Positions 1 to 8,118 of a stretch of 64,000 nt of DNA are shown here, in pieces. How positions within the stretch are numbered: position 1 is the stretch's first letter; each line of letters opens with the position of its first letter. Source of the stretch: Ensifer aridi (GTDB taxonomy: Bacteria; Pseudomonadota; Alphaproteobacteria; Rhizobiales; Rhizobiaceae); NCBI RefSeq assembly GCF_002078505.1, contig NZ_LUAV01000013.1, forward strand, positions 1 to 64,000, read 5' to 3'. Under the pieces are notes generated by a model. It saw nothing but the letters and a program-made list of their open reading frames with translations, was not told the origin of the DNA and did not search any database. Made by a program: the position numbers and the translations under genes.

Positions 1-69
1 CATTTCAACCTGGCCGCCACAGGTGTGTAGCCGGGTGGGTTCAAGGATGAAGTGCGACACGCCGGCGCG

Positions 70-1578
70 TCACTCCGGAAGGCCGGCCTTGCGGAAGCCA
101 TCAACGAAATGCTCAAGCGTCGCAGCGTGGCGGAATGGCTCCGTCGTGGCCCAGTGGCGGATTGTGAAATGCGGGTTACCGACGAGGAACAATTCGACCT
201 CTGCGCGCGCCTCGTCGAGCCGGCCCAGCTGAGCGAGGCTTGCCGCCAGGAAGCGGCGTGAGCTTGTACGATACGTCTCGTCCTGGCGCAGTGTCTCGAC
301 AGCGGCTTCGTATTCGCCGGCCGCGTATTGCGCTTGGCCGAGCGTCAGATAGTACCAACTTGCCGGAAACGGATTCAGGCGGAACGCCTTTCGAATGTGG
401 TCAAGGCCCTCCTCCACCCGCCCGGCCAAGACCGTGATGTCGGACAATGCCGCCCAGGTGTCGGCCTCGTTCGGGTCGAGTTCAATCGCCTTGGCGAATT
501 CCGCATCCGCCTCTGCGAAGTTGCGCTCGTAGGCCAGCAGGTAAGCCAGGACCCAGCGGCAGCCAGCATCATTGGGATCGAGCGCGACAGCTTTGCGCGC
601 CAGTTCCAAAGCAATGCTGCGGTTAGCTTCAGTTGGTCCGCCCGAATGCACCCATCCCATCCAGTGGTTTATGGCAAGCCAGCGATAGGCCTCGGCGTAT
701 TCCGGATCGAGCGAAACGGCGCGCCTGAGCATCAGATGCGCTTCCTGAGCCATCTGCGGCGAATCATCCATCACCTTGCGCGCCCGCACGCAGAGATCGT
801 AAGCCTCGAGATTCTTAGGACGATTGCGCGGCGGCGGTGTGCGCAGCCGGCCGAGTAACGCCTCCACGATCTTGCCGGTGACCTCGTCCTGGACGACAAA
901 GATATCGTCCAGGCTGCGATCGAAGCGTTCCCCCCATAGATGGTCGCCGCTCATCGCGTCGACCAGCTGGGCGTTGATGCGCACGCGTCCCGCGGCGCGT
1001 CGTGCGCTACCCTCCAGTAGGTAGCGCACGCCAAGATCCTCAGCGATCGCGCGCACGTCCATCGCCTTTCCTTTGTAGGCAAAGGCGGAGTTGCGTGCGA
1101 TGACGAACAGGCCGGAGACCCTGGATAGATCGGTGATCAGGTCTTCGGTCAACCCATCCGCGAAGGATTCCTGCTCGGAATCGTTGCTGACATTCACGAA
1201 GGGCAGCACGGCTATCGATGGTTTGTCGGGCAGCGGCAAAGGCTCTCGCCTCGCGCCACCGAGCCGTTCGACGGCTCCCGCGAAGCGGTAGCCGACGCGC
1301 GGAATCGTGGAGATCCATTGACCACCGTCTGCGGCCGGACCAAGCAGCTTCCTGAGCAGCGCGATCTGGACAGTGAGGTTACCTTCCTCGACGGCCGTGC
1401 CAGGCCACGCCGCATCCATCAACTCGGCCTTACCCAGGATTTCACCGGGCCGTCCGACGAGCGCCGCAAGCAGCTTCAGCCCGCGGTGGCCTACGGCAAC
1501 GGGATCATCGTTCCGAAGCAGCGTTCCCGCACCGGAATCAAGCACGAACGGACCAAAGGCGAAACGTGATCCCCGCAT
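70..1578 (-). CDS. Winged-helix / TolB-like / TPR transcriptional regulator
   Basis: A 502-residue soluble regulator. Residues 5-105 form an OmpR/CadC-type winged-helix DNA-binding domain (GRPGEILGKAELMDAAWPG, then the wing IPRVGYRF). Residues 118-245 are the TolB-like segment starting SIAVLPF that is common in rhizobial adenylate-cyclase-like and CadC-like proteins. The remainder is TPR repeats, with alternating small and aromatic residues around 290-480. No transmembrane helix separates the DNA-binding and sensory parts, unlike CadC, so it is probably cytosolic and senses through TPR-mediated protein or ligand contact. The ATG at 1578 has no strong Shine-Dalgarno. It is divergent from the DUF1127/MFS pair, which is a plausible target. 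The ligand cannot be inferred. Confidence 0.85.
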   Translation of the reverse strand: MRGSRFAFGPFVLDSGAGTLLRNDDPVAVGHRGLKLLAALVGRPGEILGKAELMDAAWPGTAVEEGNLTVQIALLRKLLGPAADGGQWISTIPRVGYRFAGAVERLGGARREPLPLPDKPSIAVLPFVNVSNDSEQESFADGLTEDLITDLSRVSGLFVIARNSAFAYKGKAMDVRAIAEDLGVRYLLEGSARRAAGRVRINAQLVDAMSGDHLWGERFDRSLDDIFVVQDEVTGKIVEALLGRLRTPPPRNRPKNLEAYDLCVRARKVMDDSPQMAQEAHLMLRRAVSLDPEYAEAYRWLAINHWMGWVHSGGPTEANRSIALELARKAVALDPNDAGCRWVLAYLLAYERNFAEADAEFAKAIELDPNEADTWAALSDITVLAGRVEEGLDHIRKAFRLNPFPASWYYLTLGQAQYAAGEYEAAVETLRQDETYRTSSRRFLAASLAQLGRLDEARAEVELFLVGNPHFTIRHWATTEPFRHAATLEHFVDGFRKAGLPE

Positions 1579-1712
1579 AGGGCGCTCTATAGCCCGTTTA
1601 GAAGTCTTTGAGAACTTTTTGGGAGACCTTAATTACCGCGCCGTTCGTATCCTGCAGAATTCAGCCTCTTTCAGGTCTGGGCCCCGGGCCTTCAAACCAT
1701 GTGGAGGTTGCC

Positions 1713-1982
1713 ATGAACGATACCCCTACCCTTGCGTCGGCCCCGCTTCAGGCGGCGCAGCCGGGAACGCCCGTGGAGCCGGCGGAAGTGTCGCGTCGGC
1801 ACTACAGCCTGGCGACCCTGCGAAGCATTATCGCGACCTGGGGCGAGCGGATACGCTTTCGCTGGGAACTCGAGCAAAAGTTGAGGGACGATCCCCATTT
1901 GATCGACGATATCGGTCTGACGAGACGCGAGGTCGAGGCAGAGATCGCCAAGCCCTTCTGGCAAGTGTCAAACCCTTTATGA
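1713..1982 (+). CDS. DUF1127-type small protein
   Basis: An 89-residue protein. Its C-terminal half has the DUF1127 pattern: helix ATWGERIRFRWELEQKL, then DDPHLIDDIGLTRREVEAEIAKPFW. The upstream in-frame codons are ignored because the ATG at 1713 has a good GGAGG 6 nt before it. DUF1127 proteins in rhizobia and agrobacteria are small, Arg-rich and RNA-associated, and have been linked to phosphate and carbon control of small RNAs. The acidic, Pro/Ala-rich N-terminal extension (about 28 residues) is longer than in the minimal 47-residue versions. The MFS gene starts 13 nt downstream, so the two are probably co-transcribed. Confidence 0.75.
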   Translation: MNDTPTLASAPLQAAQPGTPVEPAEVSRRHYSLATLRSIIATWGERIRFRWELEQKLRDDPHLIDDIGLTRREVEAEIAKPFWQVSNPL

Positions 1983-1995
1983 GGCGAATGCCGTA

Positions 1996-3198
1996 ATGAC
2001 ACCGGATCGCCAGTTTCCGCGTGCCGCGGTGGCTCGCCGGCACTTGCACAGCACGACATCACCGCGAGAGGATCGGACGCCATGGGCCGCGATGGCGGGC
2101 ATCATCGCGACCGTCACGGTGTTCGCCTTGGCACAGGGGCTCACCTATCCGCTGCTCAGCTTCATCCTGGAGCGGCAGGGGACGACGCCCGGCCTAATCG
2201 GCTTGTCGGCGGCGATGACGCCGCTGGGTTTCATTGTATCCGCGCCCTTCATTCCGCCGCTGGCCCGGCGCGTGGGCGGGGCGCGATTCGCGATCCTGTG
2301 TTCGATCCTGGCTGCGCTCACCCTGCTCGCGATTGCCTGGACGCAGGAAGTCTGGGCCTGGATGCCGCTGCGCTTCCTGCTCGGTTTCTTCGCAAATCCG
2401 CTTTACGTGATCAGCGAAACCTGGCTGATCTCGATCGCGCCCGCGCCACGCCGGGGCCGGATCATGGGCCTCTATTCATCGATCGTTTCGGGTGGCTTCG
2501 CCATCGGCCCGCTGTCGCTCGGCCTGGTCGGCACTGAGGGTTGGCCGCCCTTCATGATCGGCATCGTGGCCTTCCTTCTCTGCGGCCTGACCGTGCTTGC
2601 GGTCGTGCCGCGCCTGCCGAAGATGCCGCATGAAGGCGAAGCAACATCGGTCGGCGCCTTCTTCGCGCTGGCGCCGCTCCTCTTGTTTGCGGTTTTCGCC
2701 GCAGCCGCCTTGGAGCAGGTCCTGCTTTCGTTGTTCGCGGTCTATGGCGCCGCGCTCGGCAGCGCCGAGGAGCGCATCGCTTCGCTCATCACCTGTTTCA
2801 TCGCAGGCAATGCCGCGCTGCAGGTTTTGATCGGGCGCTTGGCCGAACGGTTCGGCTCGACGCACACCATGTTATTCTGTGCCCTGGTTTCGCTGGCCGG
2901 CTGCCTGCTACTGCCGTCGATCTTCAACTCTTGGCTCATCTGGCCGCTCGTTTTCGTCTGGGGCGGGGTCTCGTTCGGGATCTACACCGTGTCGCTGATC
3001 CAACTCGGCGAGCGTTTCACCGGTCAAGCCTTGATCGCCGGCAATGCGGCCTTCGCGTCCGTATGGGGCGTCGGCGGCATCGTGGGCTCGCCCGCGGCGG
3101 GACTGGCGATGCAGCTGATCGGGCATCAGGGCCTGCCATTGACCCTTGGTCTGCTGTGCTGTGCACTGGCGCTGTTTCTGATGGCAGAGAGACGGTGA
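1996..3198 (+). CDS. MFS transporter (YcaD/YfcJ-like 12-TM)
   Basis: A 400-residue membrane protein with about 12 hydrophobic segments, starting after a roughly 30-residue cytosolic N-terminus. Segments resemble major facilitator exporters: the LARRVGGARFAIL loop after TM2 stands for motif A, and the ETWLISIAPAPRRGRIMGLYSS stretch follows TM4. The ETWL and RGR(I/V)MGLY signature is typical of the YcaD/CynX-like group of unknown substrate. It lies 13 nt after the DUF1127 gene on the same strand. The substrate cannot be told from sequence. Confidence 0.85.
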   Translation: MTPDRQFPRAAVARRHLHSTTSPREDRTPWAAMAGIIATVTVFALAQGLTYPLLSFILERQGTTPGLIGLSAAMTPLGFIVSAPFIPPLARRVGGARFAILCSILAALTLLAIAWTQEVWAWMPLRFLLGFFANPLYVISETWLISIAPAPRRGRIMGLYSSIVSGGFAIGPLSLGLVGTEGWPPFMIGIVAFLLCGLTVLAVVPRLPKMPHEGEATSVGAFFALAPLLLFAVFAAAALEQVLLSLFAVYGAALGSAEERIASLITCFIAGNAALQVLIGRLAERFGSTHTMLFCALVSLAGCLLLPSIFNSWLIWPLVFVWGGVSFGIYTVSLIQLGERFTGQALIAGNAAFASVWGVGGIVGSPAAGLAMQLIGHQGLPLTLGLLCCALALFLMAERR

Positions 3199-3322
3199 GG
3201 CTGATCGAGGCACTTGCCTCGTGCTGCCGGCCTAGATTCTCCACCGGGTGGGTCTGAGGGTAAACGACTTGTGAGAGACAACGCGCCTAGACGCACTGTT
3301 CTTCCGAACAGATCGCGAGCGG

Positions 3323-3748
3323 TCAGCGTGGCTGCCGGCCGACAAAGGGATTGACGCCCATCTGGATGAGCATACCGATCGTGTCCGCCTCGCCCCAGTG
3401 TTCAATGATCAGTCCATCGGCGACGCGTTCGATGTTGATGCCTTTGACCTCGATGACCAATCCGGTAGGTTCGATTTGCATCCAAGTTCCCTTGTGCGTT
3501 CCTCGGCCGGCCACTCGGGTGACGACTTTGTCGCGTTCGGCGATCAGGTCTTCGATCCTGAGCTCAAAATCCGGAAACGTCTGCAGGAGCGCATCGACGT
3601 GCGCGCGTAAGACCTCGGGGCCACGCTCGCCGCTCGGATTGTTGTGATCGACGTACTCCGGATGCACCCATTTTGCCGCGGCAGACAGGTCGCGAAACAT
3701 GTCGGCATAAAAGCGCGTGACAAGCCGCTTTGTCGCAAGCACGGACAT
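3323..3748 (-). CDS. SnoaL-like / ester cyclase family protein
   Basis: A 141-residue protein with the SnoaL/NTF2-like cone-shaped alpha+beta barrel pattern. The N-terminal helix reads LVTRFYADMF. It is followed by VHPEYVDHNNPSGERGPEVL, a TFPDFELRIEDLIAERDKVVTRVAGRGTHKG strand set, and a final IIEHWGEADTIGMLIQMG. This matches the SnoaL-like polyketide cyclase/ester cyclase family, a fold used for isomerase, cyclase or non-catalytic roles. The gene sits 79 nt downstream of the SDR on the same strand, so a shared transcript is plausible. No specific substrate can be named. Confidence 0.75.
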   Translation of the reverse strand: MSVLATKRLVTRFYADMFRDLSAAAKWVHPEYVDHNNPSGERGPEVLRAHVDALLQTFPDFELRIEDLIAERDKVVTRVAGRGTHKGTWMQIEPTGLVIEVKGINIERVADGLIIEHWGEADTIGMLIQMGVNPFVGRQPR

Positions 3749-3827
3749 TCGCTAATCCTCTTCGCCCCTCTCGCCGGCTGCCCCTCTCTAAATTTACGAA
3801 AGCATCGGCCACGACAGCCAGCCTGCC

Positions 3828-4583
3828 CTAATGTGCTGTATAGGCTCCGTCGATCGGATGGTAGCTGCCGGTGATGAAGCTCGCCTGTTCGGACAAAAGG
3901 AAACAGACGAGTGCCGCCACCTCTTCCGGCCTCCCGCGCCGGCCCATAGGCTGAAGCGCCTCCAGGCGGCGGCTGCTTGCCAGCTCGGAGTGTTCCGACA
4001 GAAGCGGCGTTTCGATCCAGCCAGGGCCGACGGCGTTGATGCGGACACCCATCCTTGCGTATTCGATCGCGGCGGCCTTCGTCAGTCCGACGACGCCGTG
4101 CTTGGCTGCCGTGTAGGCTGAGGCGGTCGGTAATGCGACAGACCCGAGAATGGAGGACATGTTGACAATGGCGCCGCCCCCGCTTTTCAGCATGGCGGCG
4201 ATCTCGTGTTTCATGCAGTAGAAGACGCCGTTCAGGTTGACGTCGATCAGCCGGTGCCAGTGGTCGAGCGGATAGTCTGCCGTCGCTTTCCGAGGTCCCT
4301 CGATGCCCGCATTGTTGACCGCGAGGTGTAGACCGCCGCACTCCCGGACAGCGAACGCGACCAGTTCCGCTACGGCTCCGGCATCGGCAACGTCGACGCA
4401 GAAGTCACCGGCCTTTCCCCCGTTCGCTCGAATCTCGGCAGCCACGCTCTTGGCTGCATTGGCGTCGAGATCGGCGACGACGATTTCGGCGCCCTCGGCG
4501 CCAAGTTGCCGGGAAATGGCAGCGCCTATTCCGGAACCGCCTCCGGTTACGATCGCGACTTTGCCTTCGAAGCCAAGCTTCAT
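3828..4583 (-). CDS. SDR family NAD(P)-dependent oxidoreductase
   Basis: A 251-residue classical short-chain dehydrogenase/reductase. The cofactor glycine motif TGGGSGIG is at residues 13-20 and NNAG at 90-93. The catalytic residues are Ser143/144 in NMSS, Tyr157 and Lys161 (YTAAK). Asp38 at the end of beta-2 (VVADLD) suggests NAD preference. The open frame extends far upstream, but the ATG at 4583 carries AAGGAG 6 nt before it and the protein starts with the usual MKLGFEGKVAIVTGG. The nearest family look is the glucose 1-dehydrogenase/3-oxoacyl reductase type. The substrate is unknown. Confidence 0.88.
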   Translation of the reverse strand: MKLGFEGKVAIVTGGGSGIGAAISRQLGAEGAEIVVADLDANAAKSVAAEIRANGGKAGDFCVDVADAGAVAELVAFAVRECGGLHLAVNNAGIEGPRKATADYPLDHWHRLIDVNLNGVFYCMKHEIAAMLKSGGGAIVNMSSILGSVALPTASAYTAAKHGVVGLTKAAAIEYARMGVRINAVGPGWIETPLLSEHSELASSRRLEALQPMGRRGRPEEVAALVCFLLSEQASFITGSYHPIDGAYTAH

Positions 4584-4925
4584 CGTGTCTCCTTCCTCCC
4601 CTACCCAAATCCAGTCGAGCAGACGGGGATGCTTGTCGCAAGAGGTTTCATCCATCGGAGCCGATCGACTTCGTCCCAAAACGACACAGTCTGGCGCCAG
4701 ACGCGCTCGCCAACAGAATATCTGCCCCATCTCTCCGGGAGGCCTAGCAAAGCGAATCAGCGCAATAGGTTTGCGGACATGGCGACTGCAACTCGAGGGC
4801 ACCTGTGCGCCCAGGCAACTTTGGACCGCTTCCAGCCGCCATCGGCGTTGCGAGACTTGGCCGGCACGCGCTTGGGTGTTAAACACGAATCCGGTAGGGA
4901 CTCACAATTAACTCAGCAGGTGAGA
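4584..4925. other. Divergent intergenic region, no gene seen
   Basis: These 342 nt separate the SDR (minus) from the L,D-transpeptidase (plus). Reading frames here are only the 5' extensions of the two flanking frames. I see no convincing small ORF, tRNA or strong hairpin. It should contain both promoters. Confidence 0.6.
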
Positions 4926-5507
4926 ATGGAGAACGACCGTATTGCGCGCCGGGCCCTCTTGGTGGGCGGTCTGGCTCTTTTGGCCTCTGGATGTAGCACG
5001 TGGCAACCGACAAGGGGCCCTCGCGAAGCCAGAACGCGTATAGCCCCTCAATTCCGGCGGCAGGAAGTGGCCTTTAATGGAAGCGAGCCGCCGGGAACGA
5101 TCGTCGTCGATACGGAGCAGCGATATCTCTATCTCGTGCAGAACGGCGGTTCAGCGATTCGATACGGCATCGGCGTCGGCGAACAAGGACGTACACTCAA
5201 GGGAAGAGCGACGATCGGTCGCAAAGCGGAGTGGCCTTCCTGGACACCGACCGCGAACATGATTCAGCGCAAGCCATGGCTCGCGCAATATGCCGGCGGA
5301 GTCGACGGCGGGCTTCACAATCCACTGGGGGCGGCTGCCCTCTATCTTTACCGCGGCGGAAACGACACTATGTTCCGCTTGCACGGAACGAACGAACCGT
5401 GGACGATCGGTCAAGCGGTATCGAGCGGATGCGTGCGCTTGACGAACGAAGACATCGTTGATCTCTACAGCCGTGTCCCCGTGGGTACGACTGTGCTGCT
5501 CATCTGA
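4926..5507 (+). CDS. Lipoprotein L,D-transpeptidase (YkuD domain)
   Basis: A 193-residue protein with a lipoprotein signal: basic MENDRIARR, hydrophobic core, lipobox LASGC with Cys23 as the lipidated residue. The YkuD domain runs from about residue 55 (PGTIVVDTEQRYLYLV) to the end. The catalytic motif is complete: His153 in HGT and Cys169 in SSGCVRLTNEDI. Such enzymes make 3-3 peptidoglycan cross-links or attach proteins to peptidoglycan in the periplasm. The 5'-extended frame is rejected in favour of the ATG at 4926, which gives a clean signal peptide. It is a monocistron divergent from the SDR. Confidence 0.9.
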   Translation: MENDRIARRALLVGGLALLASGCSTWQPTRGPREARTRIAPQFRRQEVAFNGSEPPGTIVVDTEQRYLYLVQNGGSAIRYGIGVGEQGRTLKGRATIGRKAEWPSWTPTANMIQRKPWLAQYAGGVDGGLHNPLGAAALYLYRGGNDTMFRLHGTNEPWTIGQAVSSGCVRLTNEDIVDLYSRVPVGTTVLLI

Positions 5508-5696
5508 TGGTGTTTTCCCTAATTTTTCGGTATAAATAACTAAGCCTTGTGTGTTCAGGCGCGGTTGATAACCCGGTAACCATAAAGCGGATATCAAGTG
5601 TGTCCTTTCTGCACTAGGCCCGGGCGCAAATCGCCACTATTACTTGGAGTGTTGCCTTCGATAACCCATTCCGACTATTGAGGAAAGGACTTCTTG

Positions 5697-5837
5697 ATGA
5701 GCAGAATTCTAGTCGTGATGATTGCGTTGCTTTCGATTGCCGGTCTCACCGCGTGCGATACGATCGGCAAGGGCAAGGGCAAGGCCCCGCCGCCTGCAGA
5801 GCCAGTAGCAGCAGAGCCTGCGCCGGTTTATAAGTAA
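5697..5837 (+). CDS. Small lipoprotein, 46 residues
   Basis: A 46-codon gene with a good AGGAAAGGA ribosome site 7 nt before its ATG. The product has a basic start (MSR), a hydrophobic core and a lipobox LTAC with Cys20. A short Lys/Gly stretch (GKGKGK) and a Pro/Ala/Glu-rich tail follow. It resembles the entericidin-like or generic small rhizobial envelope lipoproteins. A stem-loop follows the stop codon. No enzymatic function is likely. Confidence 0.6.
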   Translation: MSRILVVMIALLSIAGLTACDTIGKGKGKAPPPAEPVAAEPAPVYK

Positions 5838-5848
5838 CAGGTGACTTT

Positions 5849-5888
5849 GTGCCGTGGGGAAGTTCTAAGGAGCATTTCCCCGCGGCAC
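5849..5888 (+). terminator. Stem-loop after the 46-residue lipoprotein gene
   Basis: A 13-bp stem (5849-5861 with 5876-5888, one G-T pair) encloses a 14-nt loop beginning 11 nt after the stop codon. The tract that follows is only weakly T-rich (GTTATTC), so termination is likely but not certain. Confidence 0.5.
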
Positions 5889-6003
5889 GTTATTCAATAC
5901 TAGATCGGCTCCGAGGCTGACGGCCAAGGGTGCCGGCAGTTATCAGGAGCCGGCCCGAGGTCTGGATTGATCAGGGCTCGGATGATAGAGCGCAGTTAAT
6001 GAG

Positions 6004-6591
6004 ATGACGCTTGTACGCGGCCGTATATCGCTTGTCGTCTTGCTCGCATTCGCGGCAGTAGCTTGCCAGACGCAAGACAAGGGTCCCCAGCCCGCTTACG
6101 TCTCGAGTAGCCCGTATGGCGCGCCGGCCAAGTTGGCATCGCAAACGAGAGAGCGAGGGTACTTCATCGAGTTTCGCTCGCGATATGCACTCAGCTATGG
6201 CCACACCTATGTCATCTTCGGGCGAACAAACAAAGCCGGGGCGATAGTTCAACGCGAGGTCGCGGGACTCGCGCCGGCCACCGTTGATCCAACACCCTAC
6301 GTCGTCGGTCATTTCGTGCCGGTCCCGGCAGAGACCGGCGCGAGCGATGGCGATCTCGAGGAAGAATATCGTTCCGCAAGCTGGCGCGTCATGCTGACGG
6401 AAGCGGAGTACAAGAAGGTCGTCGCCTTCATCAGAGAACTGAAGACCAAGTCGCGTTTCTGGCACGCTACGTTTTACAACTGCAATGCCTTCGTGGCGGA
6501 AATTGCCCGCTCCATGGGATATAAGACTCCCGGCATCTGGCTTAGGCCACAACAATTCATTACAAAGCTGCGGGAGATGAACGCAGGGTGA
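6004..6591 (+). CDS. Conserved lipoprotein with GHTY...YNCN motif
   Basis: A 195-residue protein of unknown function. It has a hydrophobic N-terminus and a possible lipobox (AVAC, Cys21). The body contains FIEFRSRYALSYGHTYVIFGR with His67, and later HATFYNCNAFVAEIA with His154 and Cys160. A conserved His early and an NC-containing helix start late recall permuted papain-like folds (NlpC/P60-like, DUF4105-like). That is inference from motif shape only. It lies upstream of the ICMT-like methyltransferase gene on the same strand with a 143-nt gap. Confidence 0.6.
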   Translation: MTLVRGRISLVVLLAFAAVACQTQDKGPQPAYVSSSPYGAPAKLASQTRERGYFIEFRSRYALSYGHTYVIFGRTNKAGAIVQREVAGLAPATVDPTPYVVGHFVPVPAETGASDGDLEEEYRSASWRVMLTEAEYKKVVAFIRELKTKSRFWHATFYNCNAFVAEIARSMGYKTPGIWLRPQQFITKLREMNAG

Positions 6592-6734
6592 GAGCGGCCG
6601 GTCACGAGGCTCGTCATCCAGCCGAATCCGAGCGTCGTCAAAGAACGGCCTGTCGAAGGGAGGCCCGGCCACCATCGTCGCCGTTTGGCGCGGCTTTCTC
6701 GAATGGTGGCGGGCCTTGGTGAACTAGAGTGAAC

Positions 6735-7322
6735 ATGTCGGTAGATTCCATCGGCGAGATCATCTGGGTGCTCGGGATCGTCGCCTGGTACTTCATTCGG
6801 CGTCCGTACGAACGTCGGGCGAAGCGCGTGCGCGTCGTAAGTCACCGCCGTTCGCCTTCCGAGATCATCGGGCTCGTCGCAGCGCTGTGCGGTCTTGCGA
6901 TCTTTCCCGGCTTTTACGTAGCTACCGGCATCCCGGGAGCGGCCGACTACCCTGCCCGCGTCTGGGCAATCACGGTTGGGACGGCAATTTTCTCGCTTGC
7001 GATGTGGGTCTTTCGGAGAACCCACAAGGAGCTCGGCCGCAACTGGTCGATTACGCTTGAGATTCGCGACAAGCATGAGCTGATTCGCGGTGGTCCCTAT
7101 GCCCTTGTGCGGCATCCCATGTACACCTCGTTCCTGCTCATGGGCCTCGGCCAGGCGTTCCTGCTGTCGAACTGGGTCGTGGGGCTGGCGGGCCTGATCG
7201 GTTTCGCAGTCCTCTTCCTGTTGAGGGTGAACGAGGAGGAGCGCATGATGTTGGAAATATTCGGCTCTCAATATCGCGACTATATGGAGAGCACCAAGCG
7301 AATCATTCCCTACATTTACTAG
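6735..7322 (+). CDS. Isoprenylcysteine carboxyl methyltransferase-family membrane protein
   Basis: A 195-residue integral membrane methyltransferase with about five hydrophobic segments. The SAM-binding C-terminal signature is intact: GGPYALVRHPMYTSFLL, then RVNEEERMMLEIFGSQYRDYM. This is the ICMT/PEMT-like fold, which methylates prenyl-cysteine carboxylates in eukaryotes and lipids or small molecules in bacteria. Bacteria lack CAAX proteins, so the acceptor is unknown. A GTG two codons earlier (6729) is an alternative start. It is followed after 7 nt by the acyltransferase gene and then the SDR, and the three probably form one operon. Confidence 0.82.
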   Translation: MSVDSIGEIIWVLGIVAWYFIRRPYERRAKRVRVVSHRRSPSEIIGLVAALCGLAIFPGFYVATGIPGAADYPARVWAITVGTAIFSLAMWVFRRTHKELGRNWSITLEIRDKHELIRGGPYALVRHPMYTSFLLMGLGQAFLLSNWVVGLAGLIGFAVLFLLRVNEEERMMLEIFGSQYRDYMESTKRIIPYIY

Positions 7323-7329
7323 AGGTGGC

Positions 7330-8118
7330 ATGATGCGAGGCCGAGCTCTCAAGCTTTCGGCGCCGCGGCGCCTTGTCGGGGACCTGATGCGGTTCTCGAT
7401 GCGCGTGCCACGGGTGAGCGTGCAGCGGCAGATGGATCTCGGCCCGCTCCTGAAGGCGCGAATGGCACAGCCAAGCAGGCCTTCCTGGACGACGCTTTTC
7501 CTGAAAGGTTATGCTCTCCTTGCCCTGGAGACGCCCGAGCTGCGGCGTGCTTACGTCAAATTCCCAAGGCCGCAGCTCTACGAATATCCGGCAAGTGTTG
7601 CCTCCATCGCGCATGAGCGCGAGTTCCACGGAGAGCGAGTCGTTCTGCTGAGTTCCATCAAGAATCCCGAGCGCCGTTCGATTGCGGAGCTCGGCGCATT
7701 GATCCAGGCGGCGCGAACGCGCCCGGTGCTCGAGGTCAAGGAGTTCCGGCGCGCCCTGAAGATCGCCCGCCTGCCGGCGCCGATCAGATGGCTGCTGATG
7801 TGGCTCGGACTGAATATCGGACGGCAGCGGGCGCGCCATTTTGGGACGTTCCAATTGTCCGTCTATTCGGGCCTCGGTGCCGAATCTCTGAATCCATTGA
7901 CGCCCTTGACCAGTCTCCTCAACTACGGCCCGATCGACGAGAAGGGTTTGGTCACCGTCCGCATTCACTACGATCACAGGGTGATGGACGGCGCCAATGT
8001 GGCGCGCGCATTGGAGCGATTCGAGAGAATTTTGAACGGCGAGATTGCTGCCGAAGTGCAAAATTACGCCTCGAGCGAGAATGTTCAGGCCGCGGCTGCT
8101 TCGGGAGCGCAGACATGA
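7330..8118 (+). CDS. Stand-alone E2-like (2-oxoacid dehydrogenase) acyltransferase
   Basis: A 262-residue protein matching only the catalytic domain of dihydrolipoyl acyltransferases (CAT fold). The DHRVMDG motif at residues 215-221 supplies His216 and Asp220. There is no lipoyl domain and no E1/E3-binding domain, and the protein is shorter than a true E2, so it is not a pyruvate dehydrogenase subunit. The middle carries an Arg/Leu/Trp-rich stretch (IRWLLMWLGLNIGRQRARHFGTF) that could touch membrane. Such orphan E2-like proteins are thought to transfer acyl groups from CoA. It overlaps the SDR start by ATGA, implying translational coupling. Confidence 0.8.
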   Translation: MMRGRALKLSAPRRLVGDLMRFSMRVPRVSVQRQMDLGPLLKARMAQPSRPSWTTLFLKGYALLALETPELRRAYVKFPRPQLYEYPASVASIAHEREFHGERVVLLSSIKNPERRSIAELGALIQAARTRPVLEVKEFRRALKIARLPAPIRWLLMWLGLNIGRQRARHFGTFQLSVYSGLGAESLNPLTPLTSLLNYGPIDEKGLVTVRIHYDHRVMDGANVARALERFERILNGEIAAEVQNYASSENVQAAAASGAQT

